Origin: Candidatus Sericytochromatia bacterium
Lineage (GTDB): Bacteria; Cyanobacteriota; Sericytochromatia; UBA7694
Length of the DNA stretch: 32,858 nucleotides
Reading direction: 5' to 3'
NCBI GenBank assembly: GCA_015272195.1
Contig: JACYMC010000165.1
Location: 1 to 32,858 of the forward strand
Below, piece after piece: positions 8,833 through 16,658 of the stretch. The translations under genes and the position numbers were made by a program. The notes beneath the pieces are model-generated. The model was not told the DNA's origin. It saw nothing but the letters and a program-made list of their open reading frames with translations, and searched no databases. How positions within the stretch are numbered: position 1 is the stretch's first letter; each line of letters opens with the position of its first letter.

Positions 8833-9045
8833 ATGAACCCCCAAGCCCCCAAACCCCCGTCCCAAAAAATCTACACCCGCCAGATTAAAGTTCCCCGGCG
8901 GGGGCAGCCGCTGACGGCCAAAGCCCTCAAAAAAGCTGTTCAGCAGCAGCTGCAACCCGGCGAGCAGCTGATTCAGGTCGCTGTGACGGGCATTGAAGGC
9001 AACGATTTTCTGGTGGAAATTGGCCTGCAGCAAGGGAACGTTTGA
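8833..9045 (+). CDS. Small hypothetical protein, basic N-terminus
   Basis: This 70-aa protein has a Pro/Lys-rich basic N-terminal part (PQAPKPPSQK, KVPRRGQP) and a C-terminal part with two predicted strands (QLIQVAVTGIEG and DFLVEIGLQ). It has its own upstream promoter-like element, and the next gene's -35 overlaps its stop codon. No family was recognised. The patterned hydrophobicity and the gene-sized gap it fills favour a real gene. Confidence 0.6.
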   Translation: MNPQAPKPPSQKIYTRQIKVPRRGQPLTAKALKKAVQQQLQPGEQLIQVAVTGIEGNDFLVEIGLQQGNV

Positions 9046-9071
9046 AAAAACCCCGGCACAGGCGCTATGAT
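9042..9071 (+). promoter_or_regulatory. Promoter of the prkA-amrB unit
   Basis: TTGAAA (9042-9047) and TATGAT (9066-9071) are separated by 18 nt, a good vegetative-type promoter. The -35 overlaps the stop codon of the 70-aa gene. The start codon at 9103 follows an AAGGGAG ribosome site. Confidence 0.65.
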
Positions 9072-9102
9072 AACGGTGTTGCATTAAGATAAGGGAGCAA
9101 GC

Positions 9103-11340
9103 ATGAAAGACAGCATGGAAGACCATACAAGCCGCAAAGACGAACTCCTCGACAAGGCCATTCTGTCATTGAATGAATGGAAAGAACTGGTCATGCTGGC
9201 GCCAAAACTGATCCGCTCAGCGCCTCAGTATATCAAGGACTGTCTTGAATACTACGGCATGGAACACGAAAACCGCTTTGGCCGGCGCTACACCACCCTT
9301 AAAGCTCTGCAACTCTCAGATAAGCCCGACGAACGACTTGTCGGCCACGGCTTTATCCAGGCGCGTCTTTACGAAATTCTGACCACCCTGTGCCGCGACA
9401 ACAGCAAAATGATTCTGCTGGTGGGGCCCAACGGCTCTGCCAAAAGCACTTTCTGGAACGCCCTGGGCTATGCCTTGGAGCAGTACTCCAAAACGCCTGA
9501 AGGGGCGCGTTATCTGATTGAATGGGTCTTCCCCCACGACGAGGATGAGGGCAAGCGGGTGGGCTTTGCCACTGCGCTTGAAGAGATCGACGAAGACTTT
9601 ACCTTTGCCTTCAGTGACGACGAAAAGCTCGATAAAATTGTCGATGACGCCGCCTGCTCTCCAGCCTGGCTCTATGAAATGGAAGCCCGCAAAAAATACT
9701 TTGGCCAGAGTCCGGCCAAATACCTGCTCGACAACACCCTCTCGCCCCAGGCTTACAAAATCCTGCAGGAAATCATCAACGTCTACAAAACCAAAAAGCG
9801 GGTGCGCACAGAGTACTCCCCTGACGAAGTGCTGAAGCTGGCGGCGCGGCATATCCGTATCCGGCGGACGTATATTTCCAAAACCTACCAGGAGGGCATT
9901 GCGGTGATTGATCCGGGGCACAACCCGATTCACATGACCCAGAAGGCCCGGCAGCAGTATTATTTTCAACGCAAAAAATATCCTTATCTGCTCAAAAACA
10001 TTGAGCTGCCTGAGCTGGGCGGCCCGCTGACCAAAGCCGCCAACGGCATGCTGGTGATGGAAGATTCTCTCGAAGGCATTCTGCAGTTTGTCAGCCAGTT
10101 CTTTAACGACAAGCGCAAGATCAATATCGACGGTGAGCGCTACACCCTCGATATCATGATCGCCGGCTCCATCAACCCTGAAAAATTCAACCTGCTGAAA
10201 CAGGACCCTGAATACAACCGCTTCCGCACCCGGCTGGAAATCATCAATGTGCCCTACCTGCTGGACTACAGCGAAGAGGCCAGCATTTACAAAAACAAAA
10301 TTGACGATTTGCGGCAGTACTACCATATTGCCCCCCACACCGAAGATCTCTTTGGCCTGTTCTGTGTGATGTGCCGCCTCGAGCCCATCATGCACAACCG
10401 TGATTACAGCGGCTATGAGCAGGACGAAGAGCTGCTCAAGCTCAAAGACAAGCTGAAGCAGTTCAGCGCGCTTGACAAGGCCAAACTCTACCAGCAACGG
10501 CGCGTGCCCGAGGAAGTGGCCAACCAGCACAAACTGAGCACCGAGCAGCAGGCCGTGATCAACCGCAATCTCGAAGCCATTTACCACGAGTGGTGGAGCG
10601 AGGGCCGCAGCTATAATTTTTCGTACCGCGAAGTCGATGCGATTCTGGACCGGGCCATGATTGACGCGCCCCAGGGCTTTTTATCGCCCATTTCACTGAT
10701 GAAAAAACTGCACGACGTGATCCAGAACGAGCATGAGGACTACCCTTTTTTAAAGGCCTCCAGCCAGGACTACGAAAAGCTGCTCAAACTGCTCGACGAA
10801 GAATACTTCCGCATTATCAACCGCGAAATGCGCGACGTCTTCAGGCTGGACTACGAAGCCCAGATTATAGATCAGATCGAAAGCTATCTGGTCAAAGGCC
10901 TGCGCACCCTCTACCTGGATCAGGGCAAGATCAAAGATCAGGGCGGCAACGACATCACCCAGATCTTTCTGCGCGAACGCGAACAGCTGATTTTCGGTAA
11001 AACCCTCGATGCAACCGAGCGCCAGAAGTTCTGGTATGACTTTTCGGCCAAGGTACAGCCGGGCCGCAGCACATCAGAAAACATCCGCAGTATTTTTGAA
11101 ACCCAGATCGCCCAGGCCCGCGATCGCATGTACCAGGAGAAGCGCAAAGACATCTCCCAGAAGCTGGACGACATGCTGCGCTACCTCGAAGGTGCCCGTC
11201 TGGAACTGCTGACCCCCGAAGAGCAACACGAAATCCGTGATAACGTCGACAAACTGCTCAGCAAACAGTACAACACCGACTCCGCCCATGAGCTGCTGGG
11301 CTATCTCAGAAGCCATCTGGACCGGTTGGTGCAGTCATGA
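9103..11340 (+). CDS. prkA: PrkA-type AAA serine protein kinase
   Basis: This 745-aa cytoplasmic protein belongs to the PrkA family, which combines an AAA ATPase domain with a PrkA C-terminal domain and includes E. coli YeaG. It has the Walker A motif GPNGSAKST (108-116), the form seen in a longer subgroup of PrkA proteins, rather than the GPVG-type loop of the YeaG/Bacillus group. Around residues 240-390 it has 'YSPDEVLKLAARHI' and 'LDIMIAGSINPEKF', typical of the AAA core. It is longer than YeaG (about 640 aa). PrkA proteins act in stress and stationary-phase signalling, often next to SpoVR and a DUF444 protein; neither is present here. Instead its stop codon overlaps the start of a MEMO/AmrB gene (ATGA). 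Substrates are unknown, and some PrkA proteins may be proteases rather than kinases. Confidence 0.9.
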   Translation: MKDSMEDHTSRKDELLDKAILSLNEWKELVMLAPKLIRSAPQYIKDCLEYYGMEHENRFGRRYTTLKALQLSDKPDERLVGHGFIQARLYEILTTLCRDNSKMILLVGPNGSAKSTFWNALGYALEQYSKTPEGARYLIEWVFPHDEDEGKRVGFATALEEIDEDFTFAFSDDEKLDKIVDDAACSPAWLYEMEARKKYFGQSPAKYLLDNTLSPQAYKILQEIINVYKTKKRVRTEYSPDEVLKLAARHIRIRRTYISKTYQEGIAVIDPGHNPIHMTQKARQQYYFQRKKYPYLLKNIELPELGGPLTKAANGMLVMEDSLEGILQFVSQFFNDKRKINIDGERYTLDIMIAGSINPEKFNLLKQDPEYNRFRTRLEIINVPYLLDYSEEASIYKNKIDDLRQYYHIAPHTEDLFGLFCVMCRLEPIMHNRDYSGYEQDEELLKLKDKLKQFSALDKAKLYQQRRVPEEVANQHKLSTEQQAVINRNLEAIYHEWWSEGRSYNFSYREVDAILDRAMIDAPQGFLSPISLMKKLHDVIQNEHEDYPFLKASSQDYEKLLKLLDEEYFRIINREMRDVFRLDYEAQIIDQIESYLVKGLRTLYLDQGKIKDQGGNDITQIFLREREQLIFGKTLDATERQKFWYDFSAKVQPGRSTSENIRSIFETQIAQARDRMYQEKRKDISQKLDDMLRYLEGARLELLTPEEQHEIRDNVDKLLSKQYNTDSAHELLGYLRSHLDRLVQS

Positions 11341-12134
11341 CTCACACCCGCTATCCGGCCGTCGCTGGCATGTTTTATCCGGCAGAAGCAGAAACCCTGC
11401 GCAGGCAGGTCCAGGCCCATCTGACGGCAGCCACCCTGCAAAACACAAAACAGCCGCTCAAAGCCCTGGTGGCACCCCATGCTGGTTATATTTACTCCGG
11501 GCCAGTGGCCGGCAGTGCTTATCGTCAGCTGGACAGCCTCGACAAAAACAAACACTGGAAAGTCTTTCTGTTGGGCCCCTGCCACCGCGTGTCGCTGCGT
11601 GGGGCTTCGGTCTGTGCTTTTGATCAGTACCAGACACCGCTCGGCAACATTCCGGTATCACCGGTGGCCAAAACCCTGGCCCAGCAGCTGGGCTTTGTTC
11701 CCGAAGCCGACCTGCAGGAGCATGCCCTGGAGGTTCAGCTGCCTTTTTTGCAGCTCCAGCTGCCCTCTTTTGAACTGATCCCCATTGTCATCGGTCAGGC
11801 CGCACCGGCGGCTCTGGCTGCCGTGCTGGCCCCTCTGCTGGACGAAGACAGCCTGCTGGTGATCAGCACCGATCTGAGCCACTACCTGAGCTATGAAGAG
11901 GCCTGCAAAGTCGACGCGGTAGCCAATCAGGCCATTCCGGCCCTCGATATTGCGCGCATGCAGCATCAGGGAGACGCCTGTGGCATTGTTGGCGTGCTGA
12001 GCCTGATGCATCTGGCACAGGCCAGGGGATGGCAGGGTCAGCTGCTGGATTACCGGAACTCAGGCGATACCGCAGGCCCCCGTGACCGGGTAGTAGGTTA
12101 TGGTGCCTATGCTTTTACAGCAGCCGCTGCATGA
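11337..12134 (+). CDS. amrB: MEMO/AmrB family protein (AmmeMemoRadiSam system protein B)
   Basis: This 265-aa protein spans the whole MEMO family, which resembles extradiol dioxygenases. The family's metal-site residues appear to be kept: His48 in APHAGYIYSGP, His83 in GPCHR, the STDLSHYL motif (Asp179, His182) and Cys215 in DACGIVGV. In many bacteria and archaea MEMO is encoded with AmrA (AMMECR1) and AmrS (radical SAM), forming the AmmeMemoRadiSam system. Neither partner is in this window, and here MEMO is coupled to a PrkA kinase by a 4-nt overlap. Its biochemical role is not settled for the family. Confidence 0.93.
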   Translation: MTHTRYPAVAGMFYPAEAETLRRQVQAHLTAATLQNTKQPLKALVAPHAGYIYSGPVAGSAYRQLDSLDKNKHWKVFLLGPCHRVSLRGASVCAFDQYQTPLGNIPVSPVAKTLAQQLGFVPEADLQEHALEVQLPFLQLQLPSFELIPIVIGQAAPAALAAVLAPLLDEDSLLVISTDLSHYLSYEEACKVDAVANQAIPALDIARMQHQGDACGIVGVLSLMHLAQARGWQGQLLDYRNSGDTAGPRDRVVGYGAYAFTAAAA

Positions 12135-12140
12135 TACAAT
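12113..12140 (+). promoter_or_regulatory. Promoter of the ATPase-TPR-small protein operon
   Basis: TTTTAC (12113-12118) and TACAAT (12135-12140) are 16 nt apart, and TGA directly before TACAAT makes it an extended -10. The promoter overlaps the end of amrB, so the genes from 12190 can be transcribed separately from prkA-amrB. Confidence 0.55.
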
Positions 12141-12189
12141 GCATTTTAGGGTATAACAAAAGCATGAACACAGTGAAGGCCATCCGCGC

Positions 12190-13902
12190 GTGAGTTTTAT
12201 TGAACAAAAAAAGGCTGCCGTACACAAGTTGCATAGCGGCCTGATTGGGCGTCAGGCTGAAATCGCCGCCGTTAAATATGCGCTTAAACAGCTCGAAAGC
12301 CGGCTGGCCAAACAGCTGAAAGTCAAAGATTATGCTAATGTCTTTTATTTTCATGGTCACCGGGGCGTGGGCAAAAGCACTTTAATGCAGGCCATTTATC
12401 AGGATTGTGAGCGCGGCGAACTGGGCTATCAGCCTCTGGCCGTTTTTATTGACTGCCGTGAGCTGCCCCGTTCAGAAGCCAGCGCCCCTGAAAACCTGAT
12501 TCTGGCCCTGGCCCGGGGTTTAACAGAGATCACCGACGAACTGAAGCCCTATTTTCAGCCGCTGCAACAGGCCTGGACCAGTTATCTCAAAGGCGAGGCC
12601 GGACCGGGTGCAGCACCCATTGCACCCGCCGCCCCAGGGCCAGCAGCGCCGGCTGCCCCCCGCCATAACCCGGTGCGTTCAGCCTACGGCACCATGGCGG
12701 GCCTGCAGGCCACCAAATCCCAGAACGTCAAAAACATTGCCCGCAACGTCACCAAAAACATGCAGGCCATGGAAGCGGCTCACCGCCAGCCACCCAGCCT
12801 GAATCCGCCCAGCCGCGATATCACCGGGGAGCTACTGGGCCATTTCAGCAAAGCCATCGATAAAATCTCTGCCGCCTGCCCGGTCGCCTTTTTTATTGAC
12901 CACTATGAACTGCTCGAAGGCATGGATGACTGGTTTCGCAACGTCTTTCTGGCGGCGTTTCAGCGCGAGCTGGTGGTGGTAATCGCCGGCCAGAGCAACC
13001 TGCATGACCATTACCAGTATAGTTTTGGCAAAGTGGCTGACTGCATCCGCTTAAGGCCCTTTTCACGCTTTGAGAGCAGCCTCTATCTGCGTCACTTTAA
13101 CCGCCTGCAGGACGAGGCCATTCTGGAGGCCACCCAGAATCTGACGGGTGGCTTGCCCATCAGCATGGCCATGGTCTCCAGCGCGCTGCAACACGTGGTC
13201 AACCGGGCAACGCCCCAGCAGATTCAGAATTTTCTGGCCTTTCCCAATGAAGATTACGAGGATCAGATCGATCAGTATATTGCCTATATCTGCCTGGATG
13301 AGTTTGCGCCAGCGGATAAAAACCTGCTGGCTGTGCTGGCTATTATGCGCCACTTTGAACCCACCCTGTTTCAATCCCTGTCAGGTGTGATGAATGCAGC
13401 CCGCACCCTGGACCACCTCGCCCAGCGCTACCCTTTTGTATCGTCCCAGGGACAGATGAGTCCTTTTGCGGCCCGTACCCTGCGGGCCTATTTTAAACAA
13501 GAGCAAGGCACCCTGTATGATCAGATCAATCAGGATGCCTACGTCTATTTTGTGGAGCTGGCCAATCAGCACCCCCAGGAAACCGCCTTTGTCTTTGAGT
13601 CTCTTTACTATTACTTTCATCTGCAGCCCCAGGCCGCCTGGCAGCACTTCCTGCAAATGATCTCACACTACCTGCACAAAGATCTGGAAATCTGCGATCA
13701 GCTCTGTCTGGCCGCACTTGACGCCAGCCTGCCCAAAAGCCGCAAACAGGATGTTGAACAAATTGCCGAGCATCTGGGCGCTTTCCGCAAAAAAGACAGC
13801 AAAGGGGCTCAGGCTATTCTGGCCATTCTTTCGGGCAAATCCGAAAGCAGCTCAGCCCACGACACCCAACACTACCTGAACTACCTGGAGGCCATGTCCT
13901 GA
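12190..13902 (+). CDS. P-loop (AAA/STAND-like) ATPase of unknown role
   Basis: This 570-aa cytoplasmic protein has a Walker A motif GHRGVGKST (56-64) after a 'GLIGRQAEIAAVKYAL' segment of the kind that starts Orc/STAND-type ATPase domains. A likely Walker B is CPVAFFIDHYELLEG (residues about 231-245). The ATPase core is split by a flexible Ala/Pro-rich insert at about 140-160. The C-terminal 200 residues are helical and may form TPR-like repeats. STAND proteins are usually signalling switches, but no effector domain is seen. It uses a GTG start with AAGG upstream. The next gene starts within its stop codon (TGATG), so the two are coupled. No specific family is recognised. Confidence 0.85.
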   Translation: MSFIEQKKAAVHKLHSGLIGRQAEIAAVKYALKQLESRLAKQLKVKDYANVFYFHGHRGVGKSTLMQAIYQDCERGELGYQPLAVFIDCRELPRSEASAPENLILALARGLTEITDELKPYFQPLQQAWTSYLKGEAGPGAAPIAPAAPGPAAPAAPRHNPVRSAYGTMAGLQATKSQNVKNIARNVTKNMQAMEAAHRQPPSLNPPSRDITGELLGHFSKAIDKISAACPVAFFIDHYELLEGMDDWFRNVFLAAFQRELVVVIAGQSNLHDHYQYSFGKVADCIRLRPFSRFESSLYLRHFNRLQDEAILEATQNLTGGLPISMAMVSSALQHVVNRATPQQIQNFLAFPNEDYEDQIDQYIAYICLDEFAPADKNLLAVLAIMRHFEPTLFQSLSGVMNAARTLDHLAQRYPFVSSQGQMSPFAARTLRAYFKQEQGTLYDQINQDAYVYFVELANQHPQETAFVFESLYYYFHLQPQAAWQHFLQMISHYLHKDLEICDQLCLAALDASLPKSRKQDVEQIAEHLGAFRKKDSKGAQAILAILSGKSESSSAHDTQHYLNYLEAMS

Positions 13903-14375
13903 TGAACGCCATCCGCCTTTGCCTGAGCGCAACCTGTCTCAGTCTGCTGCTCAGCACCACAGCCCTGGCTGACACCAAACAAGTCGAAGATCTCTTTCAG
14001 CAAGGGCAGATTTTTGCCGCCCAGAAAGCTTATAAACAGGCACAGGATGCCTATCTGCAGGCGCTTGTACTGGATCCCAAACACGAACGGGCCCGCATTT
14101 CGCTGGCGATTTTGTACGCACTGCAAAAAGAGTATCCAAAAGCCCTCAAAGAAATTGAAGCCGTACAAAAAATGTACCCCAAATCCTTTTTGTCTTATAA
14201 AGTACAGGGCATGCTGCTCAAAGACAGCATGCAGCCTGAAGCAGCAGCCCAGGCTTTTGAAACCTATCTCAAAACCGCCCCACCGAATCAAATCAAAGAC
14301 CGGGAATCCGTAGAAAAGCTGATTCAGACTCTGCGCCAGCCTGCCACAGAAACACCAGGAAACCAGGTCCCATGA
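13902..14375 (+). CDS. Exported TPR-repeat protein
   Basis: This 157-aa protein has a signal peptide (residues 1-23, cleavage near ALAD) followed by about three TPR motifs ('AQKAYKQAQDAYLQALVLDP', then 'LQKEYPKALKEIEAVQKMYP', then 'MQPEAAAQAFETYLKTAP'). It should act in the periplasm as a protein-protein adaptor. It overlaps the ATPase stop by one base and the next gene by four bases (ATGA at 14372). A TPR protein in the periplasm encoded with a cytoplasmic ATPase suggests a trans-envelope process, but this is inference. Confidence 0.85.
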   Translation: MNAIRLCLSATCLSLLLSTTALADTKQVEDLFQQGQIFAAQKAYKQAQDAYLQALVLDPKHERARISLAILYALQKEYPKALKEIEAVQKMYPKSFLSYKVQGMLLKDSMQPEAAAQAFETYLKTAPPNQIKDRESVEKLIQTLRQPATETPGNQVP

Positions 14376-14659
14376 GCCGTTACCGTTATCGCTATCTGCG
14401 CACCATGTACGATAAAATTGTCGGGGTCGCTGTGGAGCTGCCCAGCGGCGAGCTGATTATGCAGGTCGGTCGCGAGATGATTGAATTTGGTGCCGGGGCT
14501 CCCAAGCTCGAAATGCTGAATCTCTACGTCGAAAAAATAGCCGACAAACCCAAGTTTAAAGCCCTTCAGATCTACGACGTGAGCCGCATCTACACCACTC
14601 AGAACTTTCGCTCCTGCCAGCAATTGATGGACGAAGGCAAAAATTTCCTGGTGGAATAA
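14372..14659 (+). CDS. Small hypothetical protein ending the ATPase-TPR operon
   Basis: This 95-aa protein has a Tyr/Arg-rich N-terminus (SRYRYRYLR) and an alternating strand-helix pattern: 'DKIVGVAVELPSGELIMQVG', 'LEMLNLYVEKIADKPKFKAL' and 'CQQLMDEGKNFLVE'. No family was recognised. Its start overlaps the TPR gene stop by 4 nt, which supports it as real. Its stop codon directly abuts the stop codon of the convergent sigma factor gene (14659/14660), with no room for a terminator between them. Confidence 0.7.
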   Translation: MSRYRYRYLRTMYDKIVGVAVELPSGELIMQVGREMIEFGAGAPKLEMLNLYVEKIADKPKFKALQIYDVSRIYTTQNFRSCQQLMDEGKNFLVE

Positions 14660-15400
14660 TCACCAGGGCGTTACGCGGGTATTCAGGGTTTCCCAGAGCT
14701 CACCCAGCGCTTTTTTTAAACGACGCGACACCTGCATCTGCGAAATGCCCAGCTGTTTGGCAATCTCGGTCTGGGTCAAATCCTCATAAAAGGCAAACTC
14801 AATGATCTGCCGCGACTGGGCCTTGACCCGATGTAAAGCGTCCTGCAGTAAAATCCGGTCTTCCTGGGCCAGATGAAAGCTCTGAAACTCAGGATCCTCC
14901 AACTGCTCTCCCAGGGTCATACGGGAACTCGTGTTCTGGTAAGCTTCCTGCTCCAGAGACATCGGGTTATAATTGCGCTCCATTTGCTGGGCTTCGTGCA
15001 GTTTTTTGAGCGGCACGTCCAGGTATTCAGCCAGCTCTTCCAGCAAGGGTTCACGCCCTAAACTCTGACACAGCGCCTGTTCAGCCTGACGTATTTTGGG
15101 CACGAGCTCCTGCAGATCACGGGGCAGCTTGACCACCGCCACATGATCGCGAAGATAATGCCGAATCTCGCTGCTGATCAAATGAGAAGCATAGGTTTTG
15201 AAGCTGGCCGCCCGGCTGTCGTCATAACGTTCAATGGCGTGCAAAAGGCCCACGCTGCCGACCTGCACCAGATCATCATAATGTCCCCGGACCTGCTGGC
15301 TGTAGTGACGCGCAATGCGACAGACCAAAGGCATATGGGCCTTGATCAATTCCGCTTTTGTACTCGCATCACGTTCAAATTTTACCAATGTCCGGGTCAC
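14660..15400 (-). CDS. Sigma-70 family (group 3, SigF/SigB-like) RNA polymerase sigma factor
   Basis: This 246-aa sigma factor has regions 2, 3 and 4 but no region 1, the group 3 layout of SigF, SigB and WhiG. Region 2 has 'DDLVQVGSVGLLHAIERYD' (42-60) and 'FKTYASHLISSEIRHYLRD'. Region 3 is at about 105-150. Region 4 holds a clear helix-turn-helix, TQTEIAKQLGISQMQVSRRL (209-228). I use the GTG at 15400, with GAAGGG 7 nt upstream and 13 nt after the pilC stop; a TTG at 15430 inside pilC is also possible. It is the last gene of the pilus operon. In cyanobacteria SigF controls pilin genes, so a role in pilus gene control is likely here. No anti-sigma gene is nearby. Confidence 0.93.
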   Translation of the reverse strand: MTRTLVKFERDASTKAELIKAHMPLVCRIARHYSQQVRGHYDDLVQVGSVGLLHAIERYDDSRAASFKTYASHLISSEIRHYLRDHVAVVKLPRDLQELVPKIRQAEQALCQSLGREPLLEELAEYLDVPLKKLHEAQQMERNYNPMSLEQEAYQNTSSRMTLGEQLEDPEFQSFHLAQEDRILLQDALHRVKAQSRQIIEFAFYEDLTQTEIAKQLGISQMQVSRRLKKALGELWETLNTRVTPW

Positions 15401-15413
15401 AGGCTTTCCCTTC

Positions 15414-16637
15414 TTACTGGATGGCGCCAATCACGGAGAACATGGGCAGATACATGCCAATAATCATGCTGCCGACCATGCCCCCAATCAAAACCATCAT
15501 CATGGGTTCCAGCAAGGAGGTCAAGGCCTTAACGGCCTGCTCGACTTCTTCATCATAAAAGTCAGCAACCTTGCTAAGCATGGCGTCCACGTTACCTGAC
15601 TCCTCACCAATCGCAATCATCTGAATCACCATGGGTGGGAACATACGGCTTTGCTCCAGGGGCTTACTCATGCTCTCCCCTTCACTAACCGCTTCACGCA
15701 CTTTGTTGATAGCGGCCGAAATATGCACATTGCCCGCCGTATCCTGGGTAATCTCCAGGGCGGTCATCAGCGGCACACCGCTTCGCAGCAGAGTTCCGAG
15801 CGTTCGCGTAAAGCGGGCAACGGCAACTTTTCGGATAATATTACCAAAAATCGGTGATTTTAAAGCGACATTGTCAAACCAGGAGCGTCCAAAAGGCGTT
15901 TTGATAAAGGTGACAACCCCATAAACCGTCCCGCCCACGCCCAAAATCATGAGATACCAGTAGTCTCTGATCAGGTTACTCATGGTGATCAGCATCTGGG
16001 TAAAGGCCGGTAGCTCAACCCCCATGGAATCGAACATCTCTTTAAAGATCGGAATCACAAAGCTCAGCAGAAAGGTACCAATAGCAGCTGCGATGACCGA
16101 AACCACAGCCGGATAGGTCATGGCGGCTTTTAGCTGGCCCACCAGACGGGCGTTGCTTTCGAGAAAAGCCGCCAGACGGTCGAGTACTTCGTCGAGTACA
16201 CCGCCCATCTCCCCGGCGGACACCATGCTGGTATACAGCTTGCTGAAGGTTTTAGGATGCTCAGCCATGGACTCAGACAGAGAGCGGCCCTGCTCCACGC
16301 CGTCGCGCACCTGAGACAGAATTTTTTTAAACAGCGGTGACTGGGCCTGGTCAGTCATAACGTTTAAAGCACGAATCAAAGCAACACCTGAGTTGATCAT
16401 GGTAGCAAACTGGCGGGTAAAAATCACCATCTCTTTAAGCTTAACTTTTTTAAAGCGCATAAGATAGTTGTTGAGCGATGCGAGAATATCGTCACCGCCT
16501 TGCTTTTCCTTGATATCGATCGGGAAAAGCCCCTCTTCGCGCAGCTTGGCACGCGCCTGGGCCAGGTTTTCGGCCTCAATATTGCGTGTCGCCTGTTGAC
16601 CTTTGGCGTCACGAACGGTACAGGCAAAAGTTGCCAT
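15414..16637 (-). CDS. pilC: Type IV pilus inner-membrane platform protein PilC
   Basis: This 407-aa inner-membrane protein has the two-copy T2SSF layout of PilC/GspF. The first copy starts at 'FTRQFATMINSGVALIRAL' (73-91) and the second at 'FTRTLGTLLRSGVPLMTAL' (276-294). Membrane helices lie at about 175-197, 228-244 and 376-400. PilC forms the platform that couples PilB and PilT motor rotation to pilin insertion and removal. Length is normal and it looks intact. GGAGG lies about 11 nt before the ATG; it starts 21 nt after pilT and is followed 13 nt later by the sigma factor gene. Confidence 0.97.
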   Translation of the reverse strand: MATFACTVRDAKGQQATRNIEAENLAQARAKLREEGLFPIDIKEKQGGDDILASLNNYLMRFKKVKLKEMVIFTRQFATMINSGVALIRALNVMTDQAQSPLFKKILSQVRDGVEQGRSLSESMAEHPKTFSKLYTSMVSAGEMGGVLDEVLDRLAAFLESNARLVGQLKAAMTYPAVVSVIAAAIGTFLLSFVIPIFKEMFDSMGVELPAFTQMLITMSNLIRDYWYLMILGVGGTVYGVVTFIKTPFGRSWFDNVALKSPIFGNIIRKVAVARFTRTLGTLLRSGVPLMTALEITQDTAGNVHISAAINKVREAVSEGESMSKPLEQSRMFPPMVIQMIAIGEESGNVDAMLSKVADFYDEEVEQAVKALTSLLEPMMMVLIGGMVGSMIIGMYLPMFSVIGAIQ

Positions 16638-16658
16638 GATTTATATTTCCTCCCTTAC

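Noticed and set aside
9316-10587. 423-codon minus-strand open frame inside prkA
   Set aside because: Opposite frame of a clear PrkA gene with no recognisable motif; a shadow of GC-biased codon use.
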